Shown here in pieces: positions 9,266-18,508 of a stretch of DNA of 64,000 bases. Below the pieces are notes generated by a model, which had not been told where the DNA came from, made no database searches, and worked only from the letters and a program-made list of their open reading frames with translations. This DNA comes from JABMNT01 sp048262655 (GTDB lineage: Bacteria > Pseudomonadota > Alphaproteobacteria > Rhodospirillales > Casp-alpha2), in the NCBI GenBank assembly GCA_048262655.1, contig JBLXEY010000004.1, positions 62,001 through 126,000 on the forward strand, in the 5' to 3' direction. The position numbers and the translations under genes are program-made. The stretch's first letter is position 1. Each line of letters starts with the position of its first letter.

Positions 9266-10228
9266 ATGTCTAAACCTAGAATATTGCTGACACGCCATTA
9301 TCCCGAAGCTGTCATCGACCGAGCGCGGCGCGACTATGATGTGGTCCTGCCGGAACAAGACGCGTCTGCAAATGGTGATGATCTCATTGAGCAGCTGCAA
9401 GGTGTTGACGGTGCGTTGATCTGTGCCTCCAATAAATTCTCGGCTGATGTCATTTCGAAACTCCCCGACCAACTGAAAATAATTGCCAGTTACTCTGTTG
9501 GTTATGAGCACGTCGATATCGCGGCTGCCAAAACAAAAGGCGTTGTTGTTACCAATTCACCGGATGTTCTTAATGATGCGACCGCAGATACGGCCTTGTT
9601 ACTGTTATTGGCAGCCTCACGGCGCGCGCGTGAAGCGTCCGATATGGTTTTGCAGGGCGAATGGGTTGGCTGGAGCCCAACCAAGCTGTTAGGCGTGCAA
9701 CCGACGGGCAAACGCCTGGGAATCATTGGCATGGGACGCATTGGCCGCGCAATGGCGGATCGCTGCCGGGCCTTGGGTATGGAAATTCACTACCACAACC
9801 GCAGTCGCCTGACACCGGAACTGGAGAAAGATGCGACCTATCATGCGACGTCCGATGACGTGTTTAAAGTTGCCGACTTTCTGTCCCTGCATTGTGAAAT
9901 GACGCCTGAAACAAGCAAACTGGTGAACGCGCGGACGATTGAACTGATGCCGGAAACACCTGTGATCGTGAATACGGCACGTGGCGGTATTGTTGATGAT
10001 GCGGCCTTGATCGCAGCCCTGAACACAGGCCGCGTAGCAGCAGCTGGCTTGGATGTGTTCGATGGGGAGCCCAATTTGAACCCTGAGTACCTTAAAATAC
10101 CAACGGCATTCTTGTTGCCGCATATTGGGTCTGCGACCGTCGATACGCGCAATGCGATGGGCTTTAGGGCCCTGGATAACCTAGATGCCTACTTCGCCGG
10201 ACAGGAGCCAGTTGATCGGCTGACTTGA
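9266..10228 (+). CDS. D-2-hydroxyacid dehydrogenase (glyoxylate/hydroxypyruvate reductase-like)
   Basis: NAD(P)-dependent interconversion of a 2-oxoacid and its D-2-hydroxyacid. The Rossmann motif is GMGRIG (about 155-160). The catalytic triad is visible as Arg in NTARGG, Glu in FDGEP and His in LLPHIGSAT. Length is 320 aa. A longer frame starts inside the SDR gene, but ATG 9266 has AAGGA at 9254-9258 and gives the standard MSKPRILLTR. The gene overlaps neither neighbour and ends before a strong terminator. First of three 2-hydroxyacid dehydrogenase genes in the window. Confidence 0.93.
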   Translation: MSKPRILLTRHYPEAVIDRARRDYDVVLPEQDASANGDDLIEQLQGVDGALICASNKFSADVISKLPDQLKIIASYSVGYEHVDIAAAKTKGVVVTNSPDVLNDATADTALLLLLAASRRAREASDMVLQGEWVGWSPTKLLGVQPTGKRLGIIGMGRIGRAMADRCRALGMEIHYHNRSRLTPELEKDATYHATSDDVFKVADFLSLHCEMTPETSKLVNARTIELMPETPVIVNTARGGIVDDAALIAALNTGRVAAAGLDVFDGEPNLNPEYLKIPTAFLLPHIGSATVDTRNAMGFRALDNLDAYFAGQEPVDRLT

Positions 10229-10269
10229 CCAAAATTTTGAGATCAACCACCGAAATTTTTACAAATAAA

Positions 10270-10301
10270 AAAGGCCGCTTAGGGTAACCCAAGCGGCCTT
10301 T
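10270..10301. terminator. Bidirectional intrinsic terminator
   Basis: Perfect 11-bp stem AAAGGCCGCTT (10270-10280) / AAGCGGCCTTT (10291-10301) with a self-complementary loop. T-rich sequence follows on the plus strand and an A-run precedes it. It lies between two convergent genes and can serve both. Confidence 0.9.
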
Positions 10302-10320
10302 CTCTTTAATTTTTGGAACC

Positions 10321-11046
10321 TTACTCGCGGTTGCCGAACAGGTGCAACAGCATCAGGAACATGTTCAGGAAGTCGAGATACAAGCGCAGGGCGCCCATTA
10401 TCGCCTTCTTCTCTTGCGTTTCAGAGTGATCTGCTTCCCGATAAATCGCTTTGATCGCTTGCGTGTCGTAAGCGGTCAGGCCAGCAAAGACCAGAACACC
10501 GACAACTGAAATCACAAACATCAGCGCGGAGCTTTCCATGAAGAGGTTGACGACACTGGCAATAATAATGCCGATCAGTCCCATCATCAGGAAGGATTGC
10601 ATGCCGGACAGGTCACGTTTTGTTGTGTACCCATAGAGGCTCAATCCGGCAAAGGCTGCGGATGTGATAAAGAACACCCGGGTGATGCTGGCGCCGGTAT
10701 AAATCATAAAAATATAGCTGATAGACAGGCCAACAAGCGCAGAATAGACCCAGAACACGGTCTGCGCCGTTTGTGCTTTCATGCTGTTGATGCGCGCGCT
10801 TAGGAAAAATACCAGTCCAAGGGGCGCAAGCATGACGACCCACTGAAGAGGGGTCCCATAGATTGCCGACATCAATGCTTGTGACGTTGATGCCGCATAA
10901 GCGACAGCACCCGTCAAGCCGAGGGCAATACACATGTAATTGTAAACCTTAAGCATATAGCTGCGCAGGCCTTCGTCGATCTGCGCTGCCGAAGCTTGGG
11001 CGCCGGTCATCTGAGCGGTGCGCAAAGTGAAACGATCGTCAGCCAT
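10321..11046 (-). CDS. Bax inhibitor-1 / YccA family inner-membrane protein
   Basis: Integral membrane protein of 241 aa with about seven hydrophobic segments after a hydrophilic N-terminus of roughly 30 residues. The family-typical segment GLTAYDTQAIK is followed by a hydrophilic stretch and the conserved C-terminal GALRLYLDFLNMFLMLLHLFGNRE region. BI-1/YbhL/YccA relatives modulate membrane-protein quality control or calcium leak; the bacterial role is poorly defined. AAGGAG sits nine bases before ATG 11046. Single gene, ending at the shared terminator. Confidence 0.93.
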   Translation of the reverse strand: MADDRFTLRTAQMTGAQASAAQIDEGLRSYMLKVYNYMCIALGLTGAVAYAASTSQALMSAIYGTPLQWVVMLAPLGLVFFLSARINSMKAQTAQTVFWVYSALVGLSISYIFMIYTGASITRVFFITSAAFAGLSLYGYTTKRDLSGMQSFLMMGLIGIIIASVVNLFMESSALMFVISVVGVLVFAGLTAYDTQAIKAIYREADHSETQEKKAIMGALRLYLDFLNMFLMLLHLFGNRE

Positions 11047-11177
11047 TAGTAACTCCTTAAGTGAAACACGTTTAAAAAAAACCCCGTTATTGAGCTAAAT
11101 ATGGCATGAATTTAGACGAATTCAAGGATTTCCGGGACAATAAAACTATTTACCACAAAAATGCCTTATTTCGGGAA

Positions 11178-13709
11178 TTAGTCGTTTCTAAGATGCGGGC
11201 TGGCCTTTTGGCCCAAGGCGCGCCAGGTGCCGAGCAATCCGATCGCTGTTGTCATGAGAATACACAAACCAACGGTTACAACGACGATCTCTGAAAGGAA
11301 TATCCACTCTGCACCCATTAGGAAATTTATGACCGCCCATGCCGTCAGTGTTCCGATACCTGCAGCGACCAGACCCGTGAGCAACCCCAATACACCGTAT
11401 TCGAGCATATAGATAAACAGAATGCGCCTGGAACCGGCACCAAGAACTTTGAAAACCACGGCTTCATAAACCCGTCGGCGGTGCTCCGAAGCCATGATTC
11501 CGGCTAGAACAATCAATCCGGCAACCAGTGTTAAAGCCGCGGTACCTTTCACGGCGGCGCCAATGCCAGCTAAAATATTGCCGGCAGCCGCCAGGGCGTC
11601 GCGAACCCGGACCGCGGAAATATTGGCATAGGTATTGGTTGCCGCTTTTTCGACGGCATCCTCGCTTTCGGGCGTTGCTTCAATTGCCGCTATATGACTG
11701 TGTGGTGCGCCTTCAAGCGCGCCGGGTGCAAATACAATAGCGAAATCAAACTGCAGACTACGCCAGTCTATTTCCCGTAGATTAACGATTTCAGCGGTGA
11801 TTTCGCGCCCCAGAATATTCAGCGTTAAGGTATCGCCCAGATCAACCTGAAAGCCGTGGGCCAAACCCGCATCAAGAGAGACCAGGGGCGGCCCGGCATA
11901 ATTTGTGGGCCACCATTCCCCTTTTGAAAGCTCCGATGCGACGTCATCTTTGCTGGCGGCGTAGGTCAAAGCACGGTCTCCACGAATGGCCCATTGGCTC
12001 TCTGGCGCAACGTTGGCTTCATTTACGGGTGTCCCATTGATTTTAACGATCCGCCCGCGCAGGCTGGGGACCCGCTTATAGGTCCCGGTTCCCGGCACTT
12101 CATTAACAGCTTTGTCGAACGACAGGACTTGATCCGGTTGAATATCGAGAAAGAAAAAAGCAGGAGCCCGTTCCGGGATGCGTTCGGTAATTTGACGGCT
12201 CAAATTGCCTTCAATCAATCCAATGGCGACAAGAACCGTTAAGCCAAGCCCAAGGGAAACGACAATGTTGGGCGTTGCCGCGCCGGGTCGGTAGAGGTTT
12301 GTCTGAACCATTCGCCACAGGGAACCGACCTCTGGTTTCCATTTGCGGGCCACTTGCATGACCAGATAGGCACCAAACCTCAGTAACAACAACGTCAGGA
12401 TGGAGCCAACAATAAACCAGAGGGCAAAAAACCGGTCAGACGAAGTGATCAGGGTGCAGAGTGCCAAAAGCCCACTGCCCACAACCATGGCCGCGACATA
12501 GACGGCACGTGGCCGCTGAAACGTTGTGTCGAGACTAAATCGGAATAATTGAGCCGCACTGACATCACGGGCCCGACCAAGTGGCCAAAGGGCAAACGTG
12601 ATGGTCGACAATAAACCGAATATCGCGGCGATCAGTGTTGGTACGAAGTAAATGCCGATGGCCGGGCGGACTGGCAACTGATCTCCAATGATTTCAAGCA
12701 GAACCAGGGGGGCGCCGGCGCCCACGATCAAGCCAGCGAGTATGCCGATGCAGCCAATCATCAGGATTTGCATCATGTAAATATTAAAAACCAACCCGCC
12801 CGGCGCGCCCAGACACTTAAACGTTGCAATGGTTTCGGTTTTTGTATCCAGGTAACTCCGCACCGCGCCCGTAATGCCCAAGCCACCGACCAATAAAACG
12901 GTTAAACCGGTAAAGGACAAAAAGAGCGTCATCCGTTCCAGAAACCGCTTGATTCCGGGCGCTGCTTCTTCCGGCGTGCGCAGCCGCCAACCGGCTTTTG
13001 GAAAAGTTTCCGTCAGCGTTTGCTGCCAGGCTTTCGAGTCCGTACCGATGGGTAAGGTCATTTTATAGTGATAGCGGAGTTGGCTGCCGGGTTGCACGAG
13101 CCCCGATTCCCGCAAGGCGTCCAAATGAACCATCAGGCGCGGCCCCAGGCTGAAAACACTGGCCACCCGGTCCGGCTCGGTTTCAATCAGGCTGCGGACC
13201 TGCAGGGTGACGGACCCGAGCTTGATCGTATCCCCAAGTTTCAGATTTAAACGGCTGAGCAAGTTGGGATCGGCTGCGGCTCCCCACGTGTCGCCCTCAC
13301 GCGCATAGATCGTCGACGCGTCCAGCATCGGTTCGGTCAACAAGGCACCAACCAGTGGATAGGCCGTATCCACGGCTTTTAGTTCAACCATAGCCCGGCG
13401 CTCGCGGGTGTCCGTTGGCCTGACCATGGCACGCATGGTGATGGTTTCTGAAAAACCCGTCGATTGGTTTTTTAGATAGGTCAGTTGCTCTGCAGTGGCG
13501 GCACGGTGCAAGAGGCGCAGATCAATATCTCCGCCCAAAAGTTGTTTGCCGTCATCGCGCAGTCCCCCCAAAACAGACTCGCTCAAATTGCCAACTGCGG
13601 CAATTGCGGCAACGCCCAAGAAAAGACAGGCCAGCAAAATACGAAAGCGGCCAACGCCACCACGCAACTCACGCCGCGCCAGCCGCCAACTCAGCGCCAT
13701 ATCAGACAT
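11178..13709 (-). CDS. ABC transporter permease, FtsX-like (YbbP type)
   Basis: Large two-repeat MacB/FtsX-type permease (about 843 aa). An N-terminal span and a long periplasmic domain are followed by a group of spans (LFLSFTGLTVLLVGGLGITGAVRSYL onward). A second periplasmic domain and a final FtsX block (TLVAGLIVLAGIMA, AVVFKVLGAGSRRILF) complete it. The start is uncertain: TTG 13718 would overlap the ATPase stop, while ATG 13709 or ATG 13700 gives MALSWRLARREL, the usual N-terminus. Partner of the ATPase upstream; E. coli has the same ybbA-ybbP pair divergent from tesA. Probable function is moving a lipid or lipoprotein-like substrate. Confidence 0.92.
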   Translation of the reverse strand: MSDMALSWRLARRELRGGVGRFRILLACLFLGVAAIAAVGNLSESVLGGLRDDGKQLLGGDIDLRLLHRAATAEQLTYLKNQSTGFSETITMRAMVRPTDTRERRAMVELKAVDTAYPLVGALLTEPMLDASTIYAREGDTWGAAADPNLLSRLNLKLGDTIKLGSVTLQVRSLIETEPDRVASVFSLGPRLMVHLDALRESGLVQPGSQLRYHYKMTLPIGTDSKAWQQTLTETFPKAGWRLRTPEEAAPGIKRFLERMTLFLSFTGLTVLLVGGLGITGAVRSYLDTKTETIATFKCLGAPGGLVFNIYMMQILMIGCIGILAGLIVGAGAPLVLLEIIGDQLPVRPAIGIYFVPTLIAAIFGLLSTITFALWPLGRARDVSAAQLFRFSLDTTFQRPRAVYVAAMVVGSGLLALCTLITSSDRFFALWFIVGSILTLLLLRFGAYLVMQVARKWKPEVGSLWRMVQTNLYRPGAATPNIVVSLGLGLTVLVAIGLIEGNLSRQITERIPERAPAFFFLDIQPDQVLSFDKAVNEVPGTGTYKRVPSLRGRIVKINGTPVNEANVAPESQWAIRGDRALTYAASKDDVASELSKGEWWPTNYAGPPLVSLDAGLAHGFQVDLGDTLTLNILGREITAEIVNLREIDWRSLQFDFAIVFAPGALEGAPHSHIAAIEATPESEDAVEKAATNTYANISAVRVRDALAAAGNILAGIGAAVKGTAALTLVAGLIVLAGIMASEHRRRVYEAVVFKVLGAGSRRILFIYMLEYGVLGLLTGLVAAGIGTLTAWAVINFLMGAEWIFLSEIVVVTVGLCILMTTAIGLLGTWRALGQKASPHLRND

Positions 13710-13714
13710 TCGGA

Positions 13715-14425
13715 TCAACCATTCGTCACAGGTGCAGCGTCACTCACAATTTTGCCATCGGCAATTTTAACAAGTCGACCGCATTTGTTTGCAAGCTCTG
13801 TTGCGTGGGTAACAAGAATAAGCGTGGTGCCATAGCGATCGCGCAAATCAAATAACATCTGCATGACCTGTTCGCCGGTCCCTTGATCGAGGCTGCCGGT
13901 CGGTTCATCTGCCAACAGAATTTCAGGCTCCGTCGCAAAGGCTCGCGCCAGTGCGACGCGCTGTTGCTCGCCGCCTGACAATTGGCCTGGATAGTGTGTG
14001 ATCCGGTGCCCCAACCCGACGGCCTCAAGCTCTTTTTCGGCACGGGCAAAGGCGCCGGTTTGGCCGGCAAACTCCATAGGGAGAGCGACATTTTCAAGGG
14101 CCGTCATCGACGGCACCAAATGGAAGTTTTGAAAAACAATGCCAATATGGTCGCGTCGAAAGGCGGCCAGACCATCCTCATCAAGCCCCTGAAATGGCGT
14201 CCCGCAAGCCGTGACAGCGCCTGATGTTGTTTTTTCAAGGCCGGCGGCAATCATCAGTAAAGACGTTTTGCCCGATCCCGACGGCCCGACAACGCCGACC
14301 GTTTCGCCCCGTCCAATTTCAAGATTAATGCCGCGCAAGATATGGACAGGACCTGCATCACTCCCTAGTTCTAAATGCACGTCTTGAAGTTTAAGGGCGG
14401 GTTCTAAAGAATGGGATATGACCAT
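13715..14425 (-). CDS. ABC transporter ATP-binding protein, YbbA/LolD type
   Basis: ATPase for the FtsX-like permease downstream. Walker A is GPSGSGKT, the signature LSGGEQQRVALARA, Walker B ILLADEPTGSLD and the H-loop VTHATEL. The GEQQ signature and PTGSLD are typical of the LolD/MacB group. The frame is open further upstream, but that stretch lies inside the divergent esterase region. ATG 14425 (or 14431) gives the expected MVISHSLEPALKLQDV. The stop is at 13715-13717, directly at the permease start. Confidence 0.93.
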   Translation of the reverse strand: MVISHSLEPALKLQDVHLELGSDAGPVHILRGINLEIGRGETVGVVGPSGSGKTSLLMIAAGLEKTTSGAVTACGTPFQGLDEDGLAAFRRDHIGIVFQNFHLVPSMTALENVALPMEFAGQTGAFARAEKELEAVGLGHRITHYPGQLSGGEQQRVALARAFATEPEILLADEPTGSLDQGTGEQVMQMLFDLRDRYGTTLILVTHATELANKCGRLVKIADGKIVSDAAPVTNG

Positions 14426-14534
14426 GTTCATGAAAAAGCAAAATCCAGATGTGTTGTCAGCGATGGGGCCCGCAGCCGTGTTAGCCCGTAATCGAGCAAT
14501 TGTAAAAGACAACCCCTCTCCGCGATATGGGGTA

Positions 14535-15164
14535 TTGAACCGCCTTGTCAATATGGCGCTGGTGCTGGTTTGCTTATTGATGTCCTTTCAGGTGGCGGCA
14601 TCGGAACCGGTGCGTGTTTTAATGTTGGGCGATAGCCTTACCGCTGGATACGGCCTCGTCAAGGGGCAGTCGGTGCCCGCACAGCTCGATGCAGCACTAA
14701 AAGCGGACGGATTGGACGTGTCGGTGATCAATGCCGGGGTGTCGGGGGATACGTCCGCAGGGGGACGCGCCCGTTTGGGATGGGCGATGGCCGATGCGCC
14801 CGATGTCCTGATTGTCGGGCTCGGGGCGAACGATGGGTTGCGGGGCCTTGACCCGAAAGATACTTCCAAAAATCTGGAGGCGATTATTATTGAAGGCAAG
14901 AAAGCCGGTGCCCGCGTCTTGCTGTTGGGTATGTTGGCGCCGCCGAACTTGGGCCCGGAATACGGTGCCGAATTCAATCGTATCTACCCTGACCTGGCTC
15001 AGAAAAATGACGTCGCTCTCTACCCATTTTTTTTGGAAGGTGTCGTTGCCGACCCTCAACTTAACCAAGCCGATGGCATTCACCCAAATCCGCAAGGAGT
15101 CGCGACAATTGTTCGCAACATCATGCCAATCGTAAAAGAAGTTCTCGAGACGGCGCGAAATTAA
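14535..15164 (+). CDS. tesA: TesA-like arylesterase / lysophospholipase, SGNH hydrolase
   Basis: Secreted serine hydrolase acting on esters or acyl-thioesters. Block I GDSLTAGYGL carries the nucleophile Ser, block III is GANDGLRG, and block V DGIHPNPQG holds the catalytic Asp/His. A hydrophobic N-terminal signal (NMALVLVCLLMSFQVAAS) is visible. The frame is open back to ATG 14418, but that would overlap the start of the divergent ABC ATPase. TTG 14535, after a GGGG, gives a compact signal peptide and leaves about 110 bases for two promoters. ATG 14430 is the main alternative. The divergent arrangement with ybbA/ybbP homologues matches enterobacteria. Confidence 0.88.
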   Translation: MNRLVNMALVLVCLLMSFQVAASEPVRVLMLGDSLTAGYGLVKGQSVPAQLDAALKADGLDVSVINAGVSGDTSAGGRARLGWAMADAPDVLIVGLGANDGLRGLDPKDTSKNLEAIIIEGKKAGARVLLLGMLAPPNLGPEYGAEFNRIYPDLAQKNDVALYPFFLEGVVADPQLNQADGIHPNPQGVATIVRNIMPIVKEVLETARN

Positions 15165-15237
15165 AACAAGACCCATCTGCAAAATTTCGATAGCATGAGC
15201 TTGCGGGGGCGCAGATTACAGAGGAAAAAATCCTTTA

Positions 15238-16395
15238 ATGACCACAATCACAAATGTCTCTCTCGCCCATTCACAAGCTCCCGATTGGGTCGCGTCCGCC
15301 AAGGAAATTGAAGCCCAGTTGATGCCCTTGCCGCCGCTTGAACCGGGATATACCTGGCTCGCTTTTATTTATGGAACCGATGCGCTGGCTGACGATCTTT
15401 CAAGCATCCTGACCTATTTGAAGCAAAAGACGGAAATCAGCCATTGGGTTGGAAGTCTGGGCACAGGGATCTGTGTCGGCAGGAAGGAAATCATGGATGG
15501 TGCCGGGTTAGCGGTTATGGTCCTTCAGCTTCCCGACACTGCCTTTAGCGTCTTTCCCGCCTTTAAAGCGGATGTCGATGAAATTCCGGATCGCAAACGC
15601 CAGTGGTCCCGTGCAAAGATGCCGCCTTTTGGCATCGTTCATGGCGACCCGACGAATGCAAATATTGTCGATCTGATCGAAGACCTTTCGATGGAAATTG
15701 AAAACCTGGCACTGGAGGTGCCGGGCTTTTTGGTCGGCGGGTTAACCTCTTCCCGACGTGAGTTTCATCAAGTTGCGCAAACCGTCACAGAGGGTGGTTT
15801 ATCGGGTGTTTTATTTGCGCCGGAAATCGAAGTTGCGACGGCGCTCAGTCAGGGGTGTGCGCCTCTGGGGCCAAAGCATCGCATTACGGATGCGCGTGGC
15901 GGCGTTGTTTTATCTTTGGATAATCGGCCAGCGCTTGAGGTCTTCAAAGAAGACATCGGTGAATTGCTGGCACGTGATCTGGCGCGGGTTGACGGATATA
16001 TTCATGCCGCCATTCCCATCAGTGGATCTGACCTGGGTGATTATGTGGTGCGCAGCTTGTTGGCTGTTGACCCCGAAAACAACTGGATTGCAATCGCGGG
16101 TGAACCGGAAGTCGGCGAACAGGTGATGTTCGTCCGGCGTGACCCGAAAGCGGCAGAGGAAGACCTGATGCGGATGGCGGCACAGCTAAAAGGCCGCTTG
16201 CCAGGCCCGCCAAAGGCGGGTGTTTATTTTTCCTGTGTTGGCCGGGGGCCGGCGTTGTTTGGCGCGGAAGGGGCCGAAGTTGGCATTCTTGCCCGTACGC
16301 TGGGGGATTTTCCTCTGGTTGGATTTTTTGGTAACGGCGAAATCTCAAATAACCGCTTGTATGGATATACGGGCGTTCTTTGCCTTTTCTTGTAA
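15238..16395 (+). CDS. FIST N- and C-domain protein
   Basis: A 385-aa protein with the FIST_N and FIST_C layout, a predicted small-ligand (possibly amino acid) sensory module found alone or joined to signalling domains. Recognised features are FIYGTDALADDLSSIL and SLGTGICVGRKE in the N-terminal half, VGGLTSSRR in the middle, and the C-terminal GRGPALFGAEGAEV...PLVGFFGNGEI block. No kinase, GGDEF or chemotaxis domain is attached, so its output partner is unknown. It begins at ATG 15238 after an AGAGGA. The next gene starts 37 bases after its stop. Confidence 0.88.
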   Translation: MTTITNVSLAHSQAPDWVASAKEIEAQLMPLPPLEPGYTWLAFIYGTDALADDLSSILTYLKQKTEISHWVGSLGTGICVGRKEIMDGAGLAVMVLQLPDTAFSVFPAFKADVDEIPDRKRQWSRAKMPPFGIVHGDPTNANIVDLIEDLSMEIENLALEVPGFLVGGLTSSRREFHQVAQTVTEGGLSGVLFAPEIEVATALSQGCAPLGPKHRITDARGGVVLSLDNRPALEVFKEDIGELLARDLARVDGYIHAAIPISGSDLGDYVVRSLLAVDPENNWIAIAGEPEVGEQVMFVRRDPKAAEEDLMRMAAQLKGRLPGPPKAGVYFSCVGRGPALFGAEGAEVGILARTLGDFPLVGFFGNGEISNNRLYGYTGVLCLFL

Positions 16396-16432
16396 ACGCA
16401 TAACAGTCAAATCGCTTAATGGAATCAAAAAA

Positions 16433-17476
16433 ATGAAAATAAATGAATTGGGACGCACGGGTATTCGTGTCAGCAGACTGTGTTTGGGTACCATGACCTA
16501 CGGAAGCCAGAACACGGAAGAAGAAGGGCACGCACAAATGGATCTGGCCGTGGATCATGGTGTCAATTTTTTCGATACCGCCGAGATGTACTCGTTTCCA
16601 GTGGATGCGAAAACATACGGGCGCAGTGAGGAGGCGATCGGTAGCTGGATGCAGGCGCGCGGAAACCGAGACAAGGTCGTCATTGCAACAAAAATAGCAA
16701 GCACGGGGTCGCGCTTTGCCCACGTGCGCGATGGCGATCCGAAACTCAACCGCACACATATTCGACAGGCCGTAGATGCGTCACTGAAGCGCCTGAAAAC
16801 AGACTACATTGATCTCTACCAAACCCACTGGCCCGAGCGACCTACCAACTATTTCTCCCGCTTGGGTTACGAGCATGATGATAGCGCAACGGACTGGACA
16901 CCCTTGGAAGAGACCCTTGATGCGTTGGCCGAGCAGGTTACGGCCGGAAAAATTCGGGCGATCGGCGTTTCCAACGAAACCCCCTGGGGGGTTGGTAAGT
17001 TGCTGTCATTAGCCGAAAGTGCCGGATTGCCGCGCATTGCCAGTATTCAGAACCCTTATAATCTCCTCTGTCGAACGTTTGATATCGGACTGGCTGAAGT
17101 CGCGATTCGCGAAAATTGTGGATTGTTGGCCTATTCGCCACTTGGATTTGGGGCTTTGACCGGCAAATATTTAAACGGCGCATTGCCGGAAGGGTCTCGC
17201 CATAAACGATACCCGAGCTACATGCGTTATTTTAATCAGAATGCCGTTGTTGCGACCGAAAAATATTTCAAGTTGGCGACGGACCATGGTTTGAATTTAG
17301 CGCAAATGGCTTTGATATACGTTAATTCGCGCCAGTTTTTGACGTCTAATATTATTGGAGCTACAAATCTCGAGCAGTTGAAAATGAACCTTGCAACGGA
17401 AGATATGACGCTGTCACCAGACGTTTTGTCCGCCATTGAAAGCATCCATAATGAAAACTCTAACCCAGCCCCTTAA
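16433..17476 (+). CDS. Aldo/keto reductase, Tas-like
   Basis: NADP(H)-dependent AKR of 347 aa. It opens with MKINELGRTGIRVSRLCLGT. Catalytic Asp/Tyr lie in FFDTAEMYSF, Lys in ATKIAS and His in YQTHWPER, with C-terminal IIGATNLEQLK cofactor binding. The pattern of long inserts (NTEEEGHAQMD, RPTNYF) matches the Tas/YghZ-like branch. The frame is open upstream into the FIST gene, but ATG 16433 gives the family N-terminus and follows a GGA. It may be transcribed with the FIST gene. Confidence 0.9.
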   Translation: MKINELGRTGIRVSRLCLGTMTYGSQNTEEEGHAQMDLAVDHGVNFFDTAEMYSFPVDAKTYGRSEEAIGSWMQARGNRDKVVIATKIASTGSRFAHVRDGDPKLNRTHIRQAVDASLKRLKTDYIDLYQTHWPERPTNYFSRLGYEHDDSATDWTPLEETLDALAEQVTAGKIRAIGVSNETPWGVGKLLSLAESAGLPRIASIQNPYNLLCRTFDIGLAEVAIRENCGLLAYSPLGFGALTGKYLNGALPEGSRHKRYPSYMRYFNQNAVVATEKYFKLATDHGLNLAQMALIYVNSRQFLTSNIIGATNLEQLKMNLATEDMTLSPDVLSAIESIHNENSNPAP

Positions 17477-17542
17477 TCACGGTCACATTTCTATCATTTG
17501 CGAACACAGAATTCAGGGGTAAGGTTCTTTCAGGAGTTGGTT

Positions 17543-18118
17543 ATGCGGTTATTTATTGCCCTGCCGTTACCGAACGACATTCGTTCAGCACTCGCCCAAA
17601 TTTGTGGCGGTATTGCGGGTACGCGCTGGGTCGAGCCTGAAAACTTTCATATCACCATGCGGTTTATTGGCGAAGCCGGGCGTGGCGAAGCCGATGATTT
17701 GCACACAGAACTATCGGCCATTCGGTTCCCGGAATTTGACCTTGCCTTACGTGGCATAGGTACCTTTGAGCGGCGCAGCCACGTGCATATGCTTTGGGCC
17801 GGTCTTGATCTGGCGCAACCTGTGATCGAACTACATGATCGTATTGAGGCCGCCGCCGTTCGCGCCGGGTTCAAGAGAGAACAGCGTAAATTCAAACCCC
17901 ATGTCACGCTGTGTCGGTTTAAATCCTATAACATGCCCGACCTTGGGCCTTATCTGGAAATGAACAATGCGTTCTCGACGCCCGAATTTACGCTAGACCA
18001 TTTTAACCTCTACCAAAGCCGATTGGGTCATGGTGGTGCCCGTTATGAGATTCTGTCTGAATATCCACTTGAGCAAATGGTCTATTATGGTGAAGACGCC
18101 GCCAGTATTCGAATTTAG
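17543..18118 (+). CDS. thpR: RNA 2',3'-cyclic phosphodiesterase
   Basis: 2H phosphoesterase (LigT/ThpR family) that opens 2',3'-cyclic phosphates at RNA ends. The two H-x-T/S motifs are HIT (ENFHITMRFIG) and HVT (FKPHVTLCRF), spaced as in the family. Length is 191 aa. ATG 17543 (MRLFIALPLP) is preceded by AGGAG at 17532-17536. A longer frame from 17498 has no ribosome-binding site. Confidence 0.93.
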   Translation: MRLFIALPLPNDIRSALAQICGGIAGTRWVEPENFHITMRFIGEAGRGEADDLHTELSAIRFPEFDLALRGIGTFERRSHVHMLWAGLDLAQPVIELHDRIEAAAVRAGFKREQRKFKPHVTLCRFKSYNMPDLGPYLEMNNAFSTPEFTLDHFNLYQSRLGHGGARYEILSEYPLEQMVYYGEDAASIRI

Positions 18119-18163
18119 GCGACAGCTTTTTTATCCCCAATAAAACGGCTCTTCGATGTCGGG

Positions 18164-18427
18164 CTATGACGGCTCAAGCCATGGCGCATAGGTTTTGGCA
18201 GCATCAAGAGCCATGGCTTCCGTCATGAAGGGTTTTTCGGCGTGGCCCCCAATGGGGAACCATCCCGTAAGATCTTCCGTATCACGGCGATATATTTCAA
18301 AGCCAAACTGCCCATCGGGGCGTTCAAAAACATCAACGCAACGCCCACCATCTGCTGTTTCGATTGAACGGAGGACTCGTTTTTTCAACTGATGTCTCAC
18401 ATGTTGTGGCTGAATGTAAGGAAACAA
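18164..18427 (-). CDS. Small conserved-looking hypothetical protein
   Basis: An 87-aa soluble protein with no recognised domain. The middle (FERPDGQFGFEIYRRDTED) and the end (EAMALDAAKTYAPWLEPS) look like a compact alpha/beta fold and have ordinary coding composition. The start is unclear: TTG 18427 begins the frame, and GTG 18400 would give 78 aa. Neither has a good Shine-Dalgarno. It is convergent with thpR and divergent from the Fe-S protein gene. Confidence 0.6.
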   Translation of the reverse strand: MFPYIQPQHVRHQLKKRVLRSIETADGGRCVDVFERPDGQFGFEIYRRDTEDLTGWFPIGGHAEKPFMTEAMALDAAKTYAPWLEPS

Positions 18428-18508
18428 TAAAATGCGGGAAACGGCTCAGGCGCTTGTTTATAGATAGGATTATGCAGAGATAAACGTGAATGGGAAAGGT
18501 CGAATACG

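Noticed and set aside
16019..16759. 246-codon minus frame over the FIST and Tas-like genes
   Set aside because: Spans two real genes and the gap between them; no protein features.
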